The notes under the pieces were generated by a model that ran no database searches, was not told the origin of the DNA, and worked only from the letters and a program-made list of their open reading frames with translations. Both the position numbers and the translations under genes were made by a program. Positions 43,021 through 59,306 of a stretch of DNA of 64,000 nt are shown one piece after another. Position 1 is the stretch's first letter; each line of letters begins with the position of its first letter. The stretch is from Chondrilla cf. caribensis (lineage: Eukaryota > Porifera > Demospongiae > Chondrillida > Chondrillidae): positions 758,501 to 822,500 of the forward strand of contig OZ026557.1 of the NCBI GenBank assembly GCA_964020155.1. The letters are read 5' to 3'.

Positions 43021-46000
43021 ATGTGTGTGTGCATATGTGCATGTGTGTGTGCGTGTTTGTGTGTGTGTGCAGGTGCGAGTATACACCCGTGTACAAAGGT
43101 GTAAAATACATACACATATATTACTCACTGCCGGCTCAAAAACTACATGATACAATGAAAGCCTCTCAACATGTGAGAAAGATGCAATCAGCTCCAGAAA
43201 AGTTTCATATGGCATTATCATCGCTTTAAGGGTTACTTGCTTGGTCCACAACTTCATTGCAATTACATTCTGATAATCACGTTTCCCATTTAGCTCAATG
43301 TCTTCCAAAGATTCATGTTCAGACTGATCACTGATAATGCCCAATGGTATATTCTTGCTGTCTGCTTCATAGGAATCCAAGACTAGATGAAATGGCAAAT
43401 TCAATAAATCAAGATGACCTATTTTAATAACATCCTGTACCACCTCTGCATCGATCTCTACACAAATACAAGCAAATATCTGACATGATGTCATCTTATA
43501 AAATCCAAACTGTATGCACGTACGTACTCAATTCCACTTTAGCAGACAGTAGTAATATTTAAAACACTGATAACACAGCTTCTCAACCAAGAATTTTATA
43601 CATGTAGATGAAATGTAATATATTGCATATCTTTTTCTTTTAGAACCAACCCTATATGCCCCATATGTGACACAAATATGTGTAGGGATAGTACTCACGT
43701 CTAGGCACCACTGCGTGTATGTTTGAATCTGCCATTTTCTTTGACAGCTGACCTGAGGGTCTACCTCCCACTCGTAACAGACTGCTACCTCCGATACCAA
43801 CATGAGACTCAGATTTATCACGAGCATGGAATTTAAAATGTCTCAATTTACATCTTGATAGAAAGGTTCTGATTATTTCTTCATCTGTAATCACAGAAGT
43901 GAAAATTAGTATCAACTTCAACTCGTATACGTTTATGCAAAATGATAGATATGTAATATCAGAATAATCACTATTTATTTGTACATATATTATTTTGAAA
44001 CAATAGCAGACATTGGCCTACAGTTGACACCATTTGAATACAAAACTGACAGATGGGACCTACCCTGAAGTGCAGTCACATATTGTACATCGAGTGTGCA
44101 TGTACGTATGTATAACAGAATGGGTGAGTAGTACCCAGTTAAGCATGTCTTGTAAGCACCACCCATTCTGAGCTATGTAAACCTGTTATAATTCAGTACG
44201 TACGTACTTAGGTACAAAGTTTAGGATTGTTTTCACTGTTAAATTGAGTATCCAGTATAATTATGAAACAGCTGCATGAATAAGACATAGTTGATTACAA
44301 CATATTTGATTTCAGTATGGGCACACAGTAAAGGTTATGTACATACATGAATGCGTAATACTGTGTAAAACAAGAGTACATGTTCACGGATATTGGTATA
44401 TAGACAGTTAATGATGTATGTACATTAAAAAGCTTACCTTCCAAGGTAGTAGTACCCCAGTAGGAACATTCAAAGCTGATCAAACTTGAAGTGATGTTTG
44501 AGAGGCTGCGGAGTAATTTGGCTAATTCATGTGGAGGAATGGACGTAAGTTTCAAATACTCAATGACTGGATGATGGGATAGACACCAAGTTATACTGTG
44601 AATGGGGAATCTACTTTTACCGAAGAAAGTACTATCCATCAGATGGACAGAAGTAACATTATCAGAAGCGGAAACAATACGGACATACAGATCTCTGTTC
44701 TGGCTCTCATGCACAATCACACACATTTTTGTCATAGTTGTATCTACATCAAAGTATACTTGCTTAACAAAGTATGGATCAATGGATTGCACCATTCTAT
44801 CCTGAATTTGTGTATTCTGCAACTTGGTGATACCAGCATAAAAAGTGAAGACCATTTTATAACTGTCTTCTGATAGAAGGAAATTCCCAAAGCTGTTATA
44901 GCTCAAAAGGAGATGTCCATCCCAAAATTTACTTTGGCCTTCATCAGAGGAAATTGCAAGGGCACAAGCAGCTAGAAATTCACTGATAATTTGGTGAATG
45001 TAATGATAGGAAACATCAACATAGCCATACTTGTCAATTTTGCCAATTACATACATCAATTCAAAAGGATGGAATTGATCAGGTATAAGCTCCTTCAGCT
45101 CTGGGTGTTTTTCCAAGAATGAATGGGTAAAGCTGCCCATGTTTGAGTTAACTCCATACAAGGATAAGTTGGCAATTTTATTGAATTCATCACACTTTTC
45201 AATCAAATCAGTGACTGATGTGTAACACCTACAAGTAGAGCTATTGCTTTTAGCAACAAGTATGCACACAAAATCGTCAAGCAGTTGGGTTGCTGTCATC
45301 ACATTAGGAAGTGTTTCATCATGATATGTAATGAAACACACAATCCGCAGATAAAGTGGATTATGACACAACTCGTGAAGATGGGATTTTGATTGCAGTT
45401 GCCTATACACCTCATCACCATATGATTCATTAAAATATGATTTTGTGAAGCTACGAATAGATGTTTCTTCATCCCCTGAAAAGCCTAAAACTTCAATACG
45501 CCTATCAACATATTCAACAAGTTCAACGGCAGTTGAAGGTCTAGAAGTTATAATGAATGAAGCCTTGGGCATCAAATCTCCAATCATTATTATACGTTTT
45601 ACAATGTTTTCACTATTCTCTGACAGGTAGCTAGGAGGTAAACCATCATAGGTGTCAAAGAGAAATAAGACACCTTCACCATCACCAATACAAGAAGAGG
45701 CATTGAATTCAACTACAGCTTCCATTTCTGTTTTATTATTTTTGTCGAGGACAGTAAAGAAAAGATCTTCGATCTTGGCATCTGAAGCATTTTCAGGAAG
45801 AAGGGACAGCTGAACTCCAATAATCATTGTAAATTCTTGACCAAATTTCCCTTGGAGGAACAGATGAGAGATCTGCTCTAGTGAAGTACTTTTTCCGTTA
45901 CCAGGGGTACCAAATAAGAGAACGTGCTTACGGACCCCTCCTGAACCATGACCATTCAGAATATCATCAAATGGAACTTTTTTACCTTTGAATTTACTTT

Positions 46001-48923
46001 TACCGTAAACAAGATCTTCCTTATTTACTTCAGCTAGGCTCACAGACATGAAAGGGACGAATCTATCAAAATCGTAACGTGATCCAGTAGTGGACCGAAT
46101 ACTAAGAAACTTCTTTCTGGGTTTGGTCCAAGAAAAATCGTAGAATGAGCTTATTTTCCCACGTAGTTGATGACACTGATCCTGTGCATGAACAACAGAA
46201 TGTTATGTAAGTGAACATTATATCTACTACACAAAAATGACATGAGATTTGTCAACTTTTTCACTGAGAGCGAGTTACTGCTATATAGCAAGGTAAGGTA
46301 CCAATATTTCATTTGATTCAAGATTTATGAAGATTCTCAGGGCAATTTATGAAAAGATGTAAAAAGTAAGGAGCTTAATTGAATCCAGGATACAAAAGAT
46401 GGGCATATATGCTCAGTATACACAAAATACCCAAACATGGGGCTTAAAAATATAATTATGCACACACGTACACACTCACATACACATTTATAAACATGCT
46501 ATGCACACATGTACATAGTAACATGCAGAGCGAACGGTTTACTTCATACCGTGCCATCTCCTGGTTGAACAGGACTTGCTGGACAAGAATCATTCTTGTG
46601 TAACCAATCATAGTATTGCGAAGAACAATCTTCAGAAACAGGGGGCAACTTTGAATCAGTAATAATATATGGGTGTGACCCTTGTTGGATCCATAAAATC
46701 CAAACTGCAATTGCAATTATTGTGGCAAAAATGAAAACAACTGTGGCACAAGAGAGCGTAGAAAACATTATGATGACACATGGAGTATAGCAGCTAAATT
46801 ATATATTGAGTACTAGCTCAAATACACTGTATACATAGGTAAGTATAGTGCATACTGGTTACATTTGCTGTTAAGACAAAAACTGCTGCCTTGCATAAGA
46901 GAATGGAGAATACATAATATTATTATAATAATACATGTTATGCAAACTGCTAGTAGCTATAGTCAATGCGGTGTCTCAAGGCATGCACATACATATACAT
47001 AATATATTAAGTATAGGTATTACGTACTGGCGACAACTAGAAGAGCAATGGAACAAAACTGATACTGTTCTTCAATAATCTCGTCATCTGTAAATTCAAA
47101 TTTGATTGAATTAATAACAAAACCACTGTGACAGTACAGATATACAAATAAATTCATACTGGATTAGTAAGTATACACATGATGAACATAAACTTATAGC
47201 AGTATTATATTGTGTCAGTTCCTACATATTGACAACAATGTAATATACTAGGTCTAACAGTATTATACATAGTATGGTCATACATCTTGGTTTGTGAAAA
47301 CTTTCAAAATCTGAATAAAACACCTCCCAGAATAGTGCACCTAAGAATACGAGGCTGGTCTAAGGTAAACCCTAACTGTCCACTTTCAAATGTGTATAGT
47401 TTGGAGCTACTTTTTAAATCATCATGTGGATACAGGTTTTTATTAGCCTATGTATAGCATATACATTAAATGTCACAACCCTATATAATAATATACTCTT
47501 TGCTACCTAAATTGGACATTATTATAGTTGTTATTATGACATTGTTATAAGTGAGCAAACTTCAAAGGTATACACTGTATTAGACTTACGTAACATAGTT
47601 ATTACCAATGCATGCATTGTTTAGTAATGCATACCAAAAAAAATTGAGTGGTTTCAATTCAATCAGTGACAGAATAAATACTATAGCTTACACCCGATAT
47701 CAAACAAAGGCTATACGTACTATCTAATCACATACAATATTAGAATTACCAATTTACCAATGGCTGGTGGTAATTCCTCATCCTTCATCATCAATTCTCC
47801 AAGTGCTCTCATTTCAGAACCACAACAGGGGGTGACCATGATTCGACACACCTTTCTAATAACATCAGAGTCAGCGTTGTACTTGAGGTGCAGGAACAGC
47901 TCCTCAACAGCCTCTTCAGGACCACTGTTCTCAATGTAGTGTAATAAGTCTTGATCTATTGCGTCTGATATAAAAAGTTTCGTAGCAATTTTCTTGGCAG
48001 CTACAACTTTAATAAACTTCTCATATTTGTCCATAAACTGTTCACAGTTGAATTCTATAAGGAAATGAATATACACAATTACACAAACTGACAAAATCTA
48101 TAGCAACATGTATATTGTGCATGTACCATGTGAGTGTGTTGAACAGAGTGATGTAAAAGATATAATAGCATGTTTTAGGGCAACATATATGCCTACAGAA
48201 TAATATGCCAGAGAAGGCCTTTTGTAAATGGGAGATCTATAGCAAATTGGATTGTAGGTTTGTTTATTATGAGTGTTTGCGACACATGCATGGATTAATA
48301 CTTCATGCTTCACTTGCCAGGGTTGGGTGTACTTCGCAGGAGACCACTGGCATCATTCTCCATATCGTAACCAAGCTTTCTCATTTTTGGGTATCCACGA
48401 GTGGTAATCAGGATTCTGTAGAGCTTTCTGATGTTATCATAGTTGGCATCCTCACGAAGGTGCAAAAACAGCTCTTCCACAGCTTTTTCTGGCCCATTAC
48501 TCTCAATTAGATGGTGTAGGTATTTGGAGATAACATTAGCCATACGGAGACGCCTGGCAATCTTCTTAGCAACCACAAACTCGACAAATTTCTCTTGATA
48601 TCTGTCCATAAAAGCCTTTGAATCAAAACCTACCGGATTATAGGGAGATAACTTCCCACTATGTCACCCAATAAACCAACTGAACTTGCCGAGACAAACA
48701 ATTGTTCATAACGATAGCATTATCTGTAAAGAGCTAGTGTTTGTGAGGTACGTCATCGTAGCGCTGTCGGTGTAATGGGGCTCGGTAAATACGTACCGCA
48801 CGCACACACATAAATTATCGCTCTAAAATTCACTCAAAACCTCGTCCTATGCCACATGTTTCGACTAATTATCTGAGACTCACCAGTTCTATCTAGTGCG
48901 TGTACGGATTCCTCGGCCGCCAT
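40551..48923 (-). CDS. NLR-I, copy B: complete CARD-CARD-TM-NACHT-LRR gene
   Basis: Thirteen minus-strand exons: 48884-48923, 48318-48629, 47758-48054, 47028-47087, 46550-46740, 44438-46181, 43699-43884, 43129-43457, 42482-42668, 42004-42179, 41759-41930, 41465-41649 and 40551-40847 (TAA). All phases agree; the CDS is 4176 bp, 1391 residues, with no internal stop. Exons 2 and 3 encode tandem CARD-like domains. A hydrophobic segment of about 28 residues (226-253) follows, split across two exons. The NACHT exon has Walker [10 protein letters not shown] (about residue 391) and Walker [15 protein letters not shown] (about 470). The remaining exons, mostly 170-190 bp, encode leucine-rich helices and strands (such as [13 protein letters not shown]) like NLR LRR exons. 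Intron 2 uses a GC donor. The role as an intracellular pattern sensor is inferred from the family; the transmembrane segment is unusual. Confidence 0.85.
41020..41445. repeat. compound (CA)n microsatellite in NLR-I intron
   Basis: CA with interspersed catgcacacaca, cgcacgcatg and caagcacaaac phrases; ends 20 bp short of the 41465 splice donor. Confidence 0.9.
42706..43075. repeat. (GT)n microsatellite with TTGTG interruptions in NLR-I intron
   Basis: About 370 bp of GT with regularly scattered gttgtg interruptions; occupies most of the intron between exons 43129-43457 and 42482-42668. Confidence 0.9.
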
Positions 48924-49192
48924 TTTAGATACACACGTGACCCTTGGGACATGGGACTTCCCCGCCTATAACCAAACTTGCAACCGTGGATATTCGTATC
49001 CATGATGCAACCGATCGCGAACGCGTGGTGTAGATATACGACGTGTGGTAGGAGGTCCATTCGAATGCATGGCGATCTATTGCTATACATATACGGGCTA
49101 ATTATATAAGTATCCAAATCACTTGCACAACGTAAGCAGTAAACAAACATGCCGGTATAGGCCTATAGCTACGTACTTACAAAATTATATAA
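46129..49192. repeat. segmental duplication, 5' block copy B (matches 1-3118)
   Basis: Position 46129 aligns with position 1 and homology runs to about 49192. It covers the NLR-I promoter and first exons. Confidence 0.85.
48953..48962. promoter_or_regulatory. kappa-B-like site upstream of NLR-I copy B
   Basis: GGGACTTCCC, 30 bp upstream of the ATG at 48923. Confidence 0.5.
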
Positions 49193-49450
49193 TCATAATA
49201 TTATTTATCTGCATAATAATATATGCATATATTCGTACATACGTATGCCTAGGCACTTTATGCTATATGCATGGGCTCTATTTGAATCAATGAAATTATG
49301 AACTATACTTATTTCACTTATTATGTTACAAAAAGAGCTTGAGGCTGTTAAGACGTACATACATGCACACTTGGACTAATATTAGCTACATATAAATTTA
49401 TTGTACACAATACATGCAAATTTGGGATGAGGTTATTGGAGAAGTACTCT

Positions 49451-49540
49451 TTAATGCTTAGTCTTGTTCGTTAGGCGATATTTGGTGCTCCGTGACATGT
49501 TCAAGAATTCTTCTGAAACACGTCTTGTCCCATGTTGACC
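49451..49540 (-). pseudogene. relic of the SP last exon
   Basis: About 90 bp on the minus strand matching the end of the SP gene's final exon (GTRRVSE, LNMSRSTKY, NKTK, then a stop), with flanking sequence (gaggttattggagaagtact) also like that past 36032 and 59307. The rest of the gene is missing here. It shows that an SP copy once lay upstream of NLR-I as well as NLR-II. Confidence 0.7.
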
Positions 49541-50389
49541 TTGTGGATTGAAATAAGCTACTACAAACACACATATGTACACTCAAACACAATTTTAATA
49601 ATTCACTAATTATTATATGTAATATGGCACATACATAAGAAAACTGGAACCAAAAATAATTATTGCTAAAAATTACATACACGTGTACTTCACTTGTTAA
49701 GTACAATTAAGTCATTACATTCAGATCATGTACACACAGTTATGCTTGAAAGGGGAGTTTGGTCTTGATTACCAGCTTCCTGTTACACAGGGAAGGTCAT
49801 ACCATCATTACCTTAGGATCTGAAGAACCAAACAATATTTCAAGATATGTAAAATTAATGATTGTCAATACATGTACGTATGTAGGTAGCCTAGGTATGT
49901 AAGTATACACATAATATATACTTATGTACTGTATGCATGTACTTATGTGAGTATGTACGTACATATGTATGCATGTATAAATGTATGTATGCACGTATGT
50001 ATGTGTGTGTATGTACGTATTTACGTATGTGTGTATACTTATTACTAATGACATAATGATATACTCAAATGAGGGGAGACATACCTTGCGATGCAACTTT
50101 GACAGTTAAACCGCTTAAATGCTTCACCTTCACCACGTTATCTGGAGGTGGGTTAACAATAAGGTCCAATGTTTTCAATGAATCACTCTCTGCAGCACCC
50201 TCCATGAGTGATCGGGCCACGTTGGTCCATTTGAGGTAGACACAGTGCACAGTTAGATGTTTTAGAGATGTAGTGCCACTGATGACCTGTGTGAGTCGAT
50301 TCAAAAGGTCTTTATCCACCAAATCCTGCCAAGTGTAGAAGGTATAATCATGAAATGAATGGCACATACACACAAAGACGTAGTGTAAG

Positions 50390-52880
<2,491 letters not shown>

Positions 52881-53456
52881 AAACAAGTTGAAACAACAAC
52901 ATACTACTAGTCTCAATACGAAGCAAAGACAATGTACGTACATAAACATGATACTACATGTTAAAATACATGTAATATAAATAACATGTGTACAAAGTAT
53001 AAGCTTCCATGTATCAATACACACCTGTATACTGTATGCTAGACTATGGACTCACTAGAAAAATCCCCAACAACTGGCAAACCTAGTTGTAAATGTTCCA
53101 GTTGTACCACATCAACAAGAGCAAGAACAGCTGCTCTTTCCAGTACTTCAGAGGTGTAGCCTCTGATACAAAAATGTGTCAGGTCCTTAGGTGTACCTAT
53201 AGCTCTTTGAAGTTGAGTACCAACAACATTCAGAGGTAAGTATGACTGTGGAAATGATGTCAGAATAGATTATGGTAAATGGTATATTCAGTGAAAAAAC
53301 AATTCTGGTATAATTTAACCACAACTAGTATATATGTACCCTATATGCATCGGTATGCACAAACACATCTTACGAAAAACATCTGATTTGGACACTGCCT
53401 GTACTACATACCTACTATACTACTTACAAAACAGACACATGATACACATAGATATA

Positions 53457-53633
53457 CAGTGGGACCTCTATATTAAGCACAATTTGGGACCTTAATAATA
53501 TGTATATCCTCATTACAGAGGTTCCCTCAATTCAAAGGTCATTTTATAAACTACTGTACTACAATGGGACACAGTATGATGTCCTTATAGAGAATTTTGG
53601 AATTTAGAGGTTCATAATAGAGAGGTTCCACTT
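53457..53633. mobile_element. TA-flanked MITE (cagtgggacctctat family), copy B
   Basis: Orthologous to 29828-29984 but with different internal indels and a decayed right end (ggttccactta). Confidence 0.65.
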
Positions 53634-56600
53634 AAATAGGGATATTGTATAGTGCATACATACATCCACACATATGGGCATATACAAGCACACACACACA
53701 AGTATGTATATCACTGTCTGTAGCCTCACATATAACACATATGCACACACACACATACATACATACACACATACATGCACAAACCTTCACTTCAACCTTA
53801 TAAAACTCCAGTTTTGTGATCGATGGTAAACTCATTAACAAGTCTTGAAGATGATGGTGAGACACAGACACTGATTTAAGTGTAAGAGATCTCAATCCAC
53901 GACAGGTTCTAAGAACAGAAATCACTGAATCCAGACCTACGTTTGTAGAGAGTGCATACAGTGTGATGCATATACGTAATATGTACAAAAGTATAATATT
54001 AAGAATACATAGTGGGATCTGTATAAAATTAAAGATGCAAATATGCACACACATGTATTCATGCAATTCCATTGTGGTAGAGGTGTGTGTTTGTTGTAGA
54101 CATGATGTCATGAAAGCTCACATAATGTGTTTTTGGGTCCACCAACAATGACAACATTGGTCAAAGAGAACGTGTTGCCGGCCACAAGGTTGATGATAAT
54201 CTGTTGAGCTTCAACCTCAGTTAGGTCCTACATGTGTGATTTCAAGCGGAGAAAATCGTGAAGATGAACTCACACATCCATACCATGAAATGAGTGAGCT
54301 ACCTACCGCAAGGTTCAGATTTAGTGTTTCCAATTGTCTGTTTCCAAAGAAACTGTATACGTCAAAGAGTCCTAAATAATTATGTACAAACGAGTTGATG
54401 ACGTACACATGCCTTCAGTACACACATAAACACACAGTACCTTTGGAATCACCAGACACATCCCAATCTAAACTTGTAACATTTCTAAAAGTATGGTTGG
54501 CATCGAAATCGCTCAGGACACCAGCAACCTCAGCTGCTGTCCATGAAGAAAACTTTAAACCTGTCAAGTTCATGTGATGAGAAAGACACCAAACTGTAGT
54601 TCGATGGTGGTTCTTGTTATAGTACATGGATTTTTCAATTTCAAGTTCGTTTCCAAAACGATTCATAACTTTATGTACAAAGTCAGTATTTCGGCTTTCA
54701 TGAAGGTAGGGACACATTTCAATCATGGGATTATCCAGGGAGATGCGAAGCCCCATATCAGGTTCTATGGCTTTTAGTAAAAGACGTTGAATGCTTTCGG
54801 TCTTAAGTCCCGTCAAGCCAGAATAGAAGAGGAAGACCATTTCATAACCAATTCCTACTAAATTATACAGTTGCCACTTGTTATGGTCCATAACAAGATT
54901 CATTGTCCAAAAGTGCTCTTGGTCAGTTGGCTGCCAAAAAGCCACCTCATAAGCTGCAAGAAGTTATTGAAAACTGTAATGAATAAAGTGGTAAACATGG
55001 ACCATTCCTCCAACTTGACCTGACGCTGTGATGTTGGTAAGAACTCCCAGATGTTTTAGGTCGGTTAGTTCACATCCAAGGTCAATTTTCTTAATAAAAT
55101 CCACATCAGCCATACTGAAAAAACGTTTTTTATTTTGAATGCCAGTAAGAGCTAACTTGGTCAACTTCCTGAAGTCAGTGGCTCTAATATAGTGATTCGG
55201 GTAGAGTAAAGTTGATTTAATCCCTTCATCTTTATCCATGTATCGGCTTGCTATGGATAACAACGATTTATTGAATATCTCAGTAAAGGTAACGTCTCCT
55301 TCGGCGAGGTGGGTCACAAGTTCTGTGTCACCTGTATTGGCAATGTTACAGATCATCAGGAGCATGAGTGGAGAAGAACACATACGTGACAAACGGAAGT
55401 TTTTCGACAAAACGTTGAGCAGTTCATCTCCCCTTTCTGGAATGTCACTGTGTTGGAAGTACGAGTTAATGTACAGTTTTACTTGTACTTTAGTGTAACC
55501 ACAGAGGAAAATATGTAGATCAACATGAGGAAGAAGAGACGGGGCAGCTGAAGGCCTAGATGTTAGTAAGTATGATGATTTTGGAGCAATTCTACCTTCA
55601 AAGATATCCATAATTATTGAATTTTTGTCATTGATATGAGGAAACTCGTCAAAAGCATCAAAGAGAAATAAAACGCCAGCCCCATTTGATTTGTTTATGA
55701 ATGACACTATTTCATCAACAAGATCTGGACGACCAATACTGGTGGAAACTAAGTCTGCGAGCGACTTTATGGGACCTCGACCTAATTCGACCTTGACTAC
55801 AAGTTCATATTCTTGAGCAAAAGTCCAAGCAGTGTAGTCATGACACAACTTCCTAACAAGAGTGGATTTTCCTGCCCCAAATTCACCTTCAACTAAAATT
55901 CTTCTACGGCCATCGGTTGGAGAAATTTCAAGAATTGCAGAAAAGTCATCAGAGCATTTATTTGAGTATAAGTCAGAGTCAGCCACACTCTCACAGACAC
56001 TTGATGCATCAAACATGGACCGACCAGTCATGTTGAAACAAGTAATTGGAGAGAAACTCATTTTTGTGCGTCCAAACTTGAAGAACAGATCATCTCTGGC
56101 AAGTATTGAGGATTTTAAGCAGAAGTCTTTAAGTTTCTCTCGGAAATTATCCTTATTCTGTGAGAAAAACAATAAACAATTTGATTTCTAACAATACCGT
56201 GGAATTTGAGTATAGAGGTGGGATCCTAGCCTATAGCCGAGAATTGTCACATAGTTGAACATTGTATTGCACCTCTCTACACAGTAAGCCTCTCATAAGA
56301 CGTAATATGCTTGAAGGCAAATCCCGCTGTTTATGTCAAATTGATTTCAGATCAATTAATAAAACATTTACATGAATCGGTACATGATATGTACGTATGT
56401 ACGTAGTAGTATATGTATAATTGTGTCATAGTACTACCCATGGTTTCTACGGTTTTAGGCTGTTTCCTTTAGGAAATTAGACTCACAACTGAAATGTTTA
56501 CCTCTTTACAGCAAAACAAAATATTTATTTATTATTTTTCTGTATGTTAACCTGGCTCTTGATATTAGGACATTGTATGACTGAGGCTCAAACGGTCTAT

Positions 56601-58370
56601 ATCTCATCTCCCTTCAACACACACCTTTAGGTGACAATACATGCATTTTTACATTACGTACCTCATGGCCCGATAACAAAAGTATGCCCAAGCAGACAGC
56701 AAGGAAAATGATGACAATTGAACAGGCAACTACAGTACAGAAAGTAATGAATACTTGAAGTAACACACATGGTAAATAATTCTATGCTTATTGATGATTG
56801 AGTATACCTATGATATTGACTATGATCTCCATGCAGCATAATATTTATTGTATGAGCATGGGAGGTGAGGCTGTAGTCACACCATTTGGTTCCCTCCAAA
56901 CCTAAATGGGAAATACCACACCTGAATTTGCCCTTACCACACCAAAAGGTGACTTATACACCTCGAAATGCTATAGACCACACAGTGACCATGAATGGAA
57001 TTTCCTTTGCTCTGCACGACCTCCTATAGACCAAATGATGTATTTTTAGCACAAAAACACAATCAAGCTGTATACACTCCTCTACAGGTGCTACGCATAT
57101 ACACACCTCAGGGTAACCAGGAATGGAATATATATAACTATGCCCGGCCCCCTCTTCCCCAGAGTCCAAATGACATTATTCCAAAACACATGTATGTGTG
57201 TACACCTCTCTGGAGATGCTACAGACCTTTGTGACCAGGAGTGGACGTCACCTCCCTAGTCACCATGGGGTCTCACTAAAGTCCAATGAAACAAATGAAC
57301 CCGAAAATACATGTATGTACATGTACACCCTTACTATACCCAATGGATCCCTACACCTCAATGGACCCTTATCACACCCAAACAACCCAAGGTGACAAAT
57401 ACTTCAGGTAAACATGTAGTATACAAAAACACATGAAAAAATATGTACACAGTACTATAATATAATAATAATACTATACCTAATTAAAACAATGTACGTG
57501 TATACAGTACCAACGTATCTTATACACACATACACGCGTATATATTACTCACTTTGCGTAAGAATCGATTTCTTTTTGTTTATTGGAATAGTAGGTTTTA
57601 CTTTTTCTTCTAAAATTAGCAATAAAAAGGAAAAGAAATTATAAGTACAGCAGAACAATGGACGTCATTACACCAGATAGTATCCCTTGAGATGTAGTCA
57701 TTGACAACTATTTGCAAATACCAACTCAATTTCCATTATTTTGAAGAAAATAAGCAATTAATTTTGAAAATATTTCACTTGGAATAATGCAAAGTAAACT
57801 GTCAAGAAACCCTGGTCACTGTAGAGAAATAATACTAAATAAAGATTAAAATACAACAGCAAAAATCACCTTCGAGTTTCTTTAATATCTCCTCAGCTAC
57901 TTCCACCAATTTAGATTTTGCATCTTTTTCCGCAATCTCTCTTAGACACTCACAGAACACTTTGAGGCTATCTTCAGTGTAACTTGATATAGCAAACATG
58001 TACCACTTGTCAAATGCATCATAATGCTTCCCACATTCATTTAGATGACAAATTTCGTGGTAAGGAGGATCTGTCAATAACTGTGGTTTCCATCCAAACA
58101 GCCTTGCTGCCACTTGGCTGTCTATCGTCAGGTTATCCCTCAGGAAGGCATGGTTACTCTCCAATACATTTTTCACTACATTCTCTATAGGTGCGTGTGC
58201 ATGCATGTGTATGTGTGTGTGTGTGTGTGCAGACAGGGGAATGTAGAGTGTTAAAAGTCTCGTTCTAATCCCCAACCACCTACACACTTGAGACGTCACG
58301 TATATATACATTAATTTAGATCTTTGAGAATTAATGGTAGATCTAGAAGGGAGTTACATACAGATCAGGT

Positions 58371-58684
58371 AAAAAATGGACCCACTGGCCATATTGATTG
58401 TTGACATCGGCATGGTGTCATACTGCTCTGTTAGGGAGGGGTACAGGGGTATAGGGGTCAGATCTGGGTTCCAAATATTATTCGTCAGAAAAGGATCCCA
58501 GATCTAACCCCAACCCTAACCCTAACTACTACCCCTACCTCTACCCCTAACCCCCAACTCTACCTCTAACCCCCACCCCTACCTCTATCCCTAATCCCCA
58601 CCCCTACCTCTATCCCTAACCCCCTATACCCTCACCCTAACAGTGCAGTATGACACCTCCATGCCCAGTGGATCCGTTCTTTTT
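58371..58684. repeat. ccctaa-rich VNTR inside an inverted-repeat element, copy B
   Basis: Same flanks as 35034-35445 with fewer units; shows that the array changed length after the duplication. Confidence 0.8.
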
Positions 58685-58988
58685 ACTTGATCCTTACATA
58701 CTACAGCTGGAGTAGATATACGTAGCTTTAAATCAAAGTAGACATACGGTATGTTAAGGTATTATCAGAGAAAACAAACTGATGTGTTCATCATCACTTA
58801 CACGCACTCGTACATATACACGTGCACATACGTACGTAGTATACCTGACTCCAGCATGGTATACTAACGCGTGATAAAATTTTTGAACTAATCGAGACTC
58901 ACGCATGACTCACCATGCCTTCGTAGTGCTACACGTCCGAATTCCTGGGCCGCCATTTTAGTACGTAATTAAGGGTGCATGTTTGTAT

Positions 58989-58998
58989 GGGACTTCCC
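58989..58998. promoter_or_regulatory. kappa-B-like site upstream of NLR-II copy B
   Basis: GGGACTTCCC, 33 bp upstream of the ATG at 58956. Confidence 0.5.
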
Positions 58999-59306
58999 CT
59001 CACGTACACCACCGCGTCTGGGCAACTGCGGGGTACGTAACCCGTATTATTTGCACATTATCATAATACAGCTATTGACAGTTCTGACTACGTACGTATA
59101 CAGACGCATGCTCTAGCTATATTATATATGCTACTATATAGCCTGTTAAAAATAGATTACCACCATTCTTTATTATAACATAGACTCGTTAATTCTAGAT
59201 AAGTATTATAGTTATTATAATGTAGTGTTTTTATAAGGATTTATATTACATATAAATGTACACTACACATGCAAGATTTGGATGAGGCTATTGGAGAAGT
59301 ACTGTT

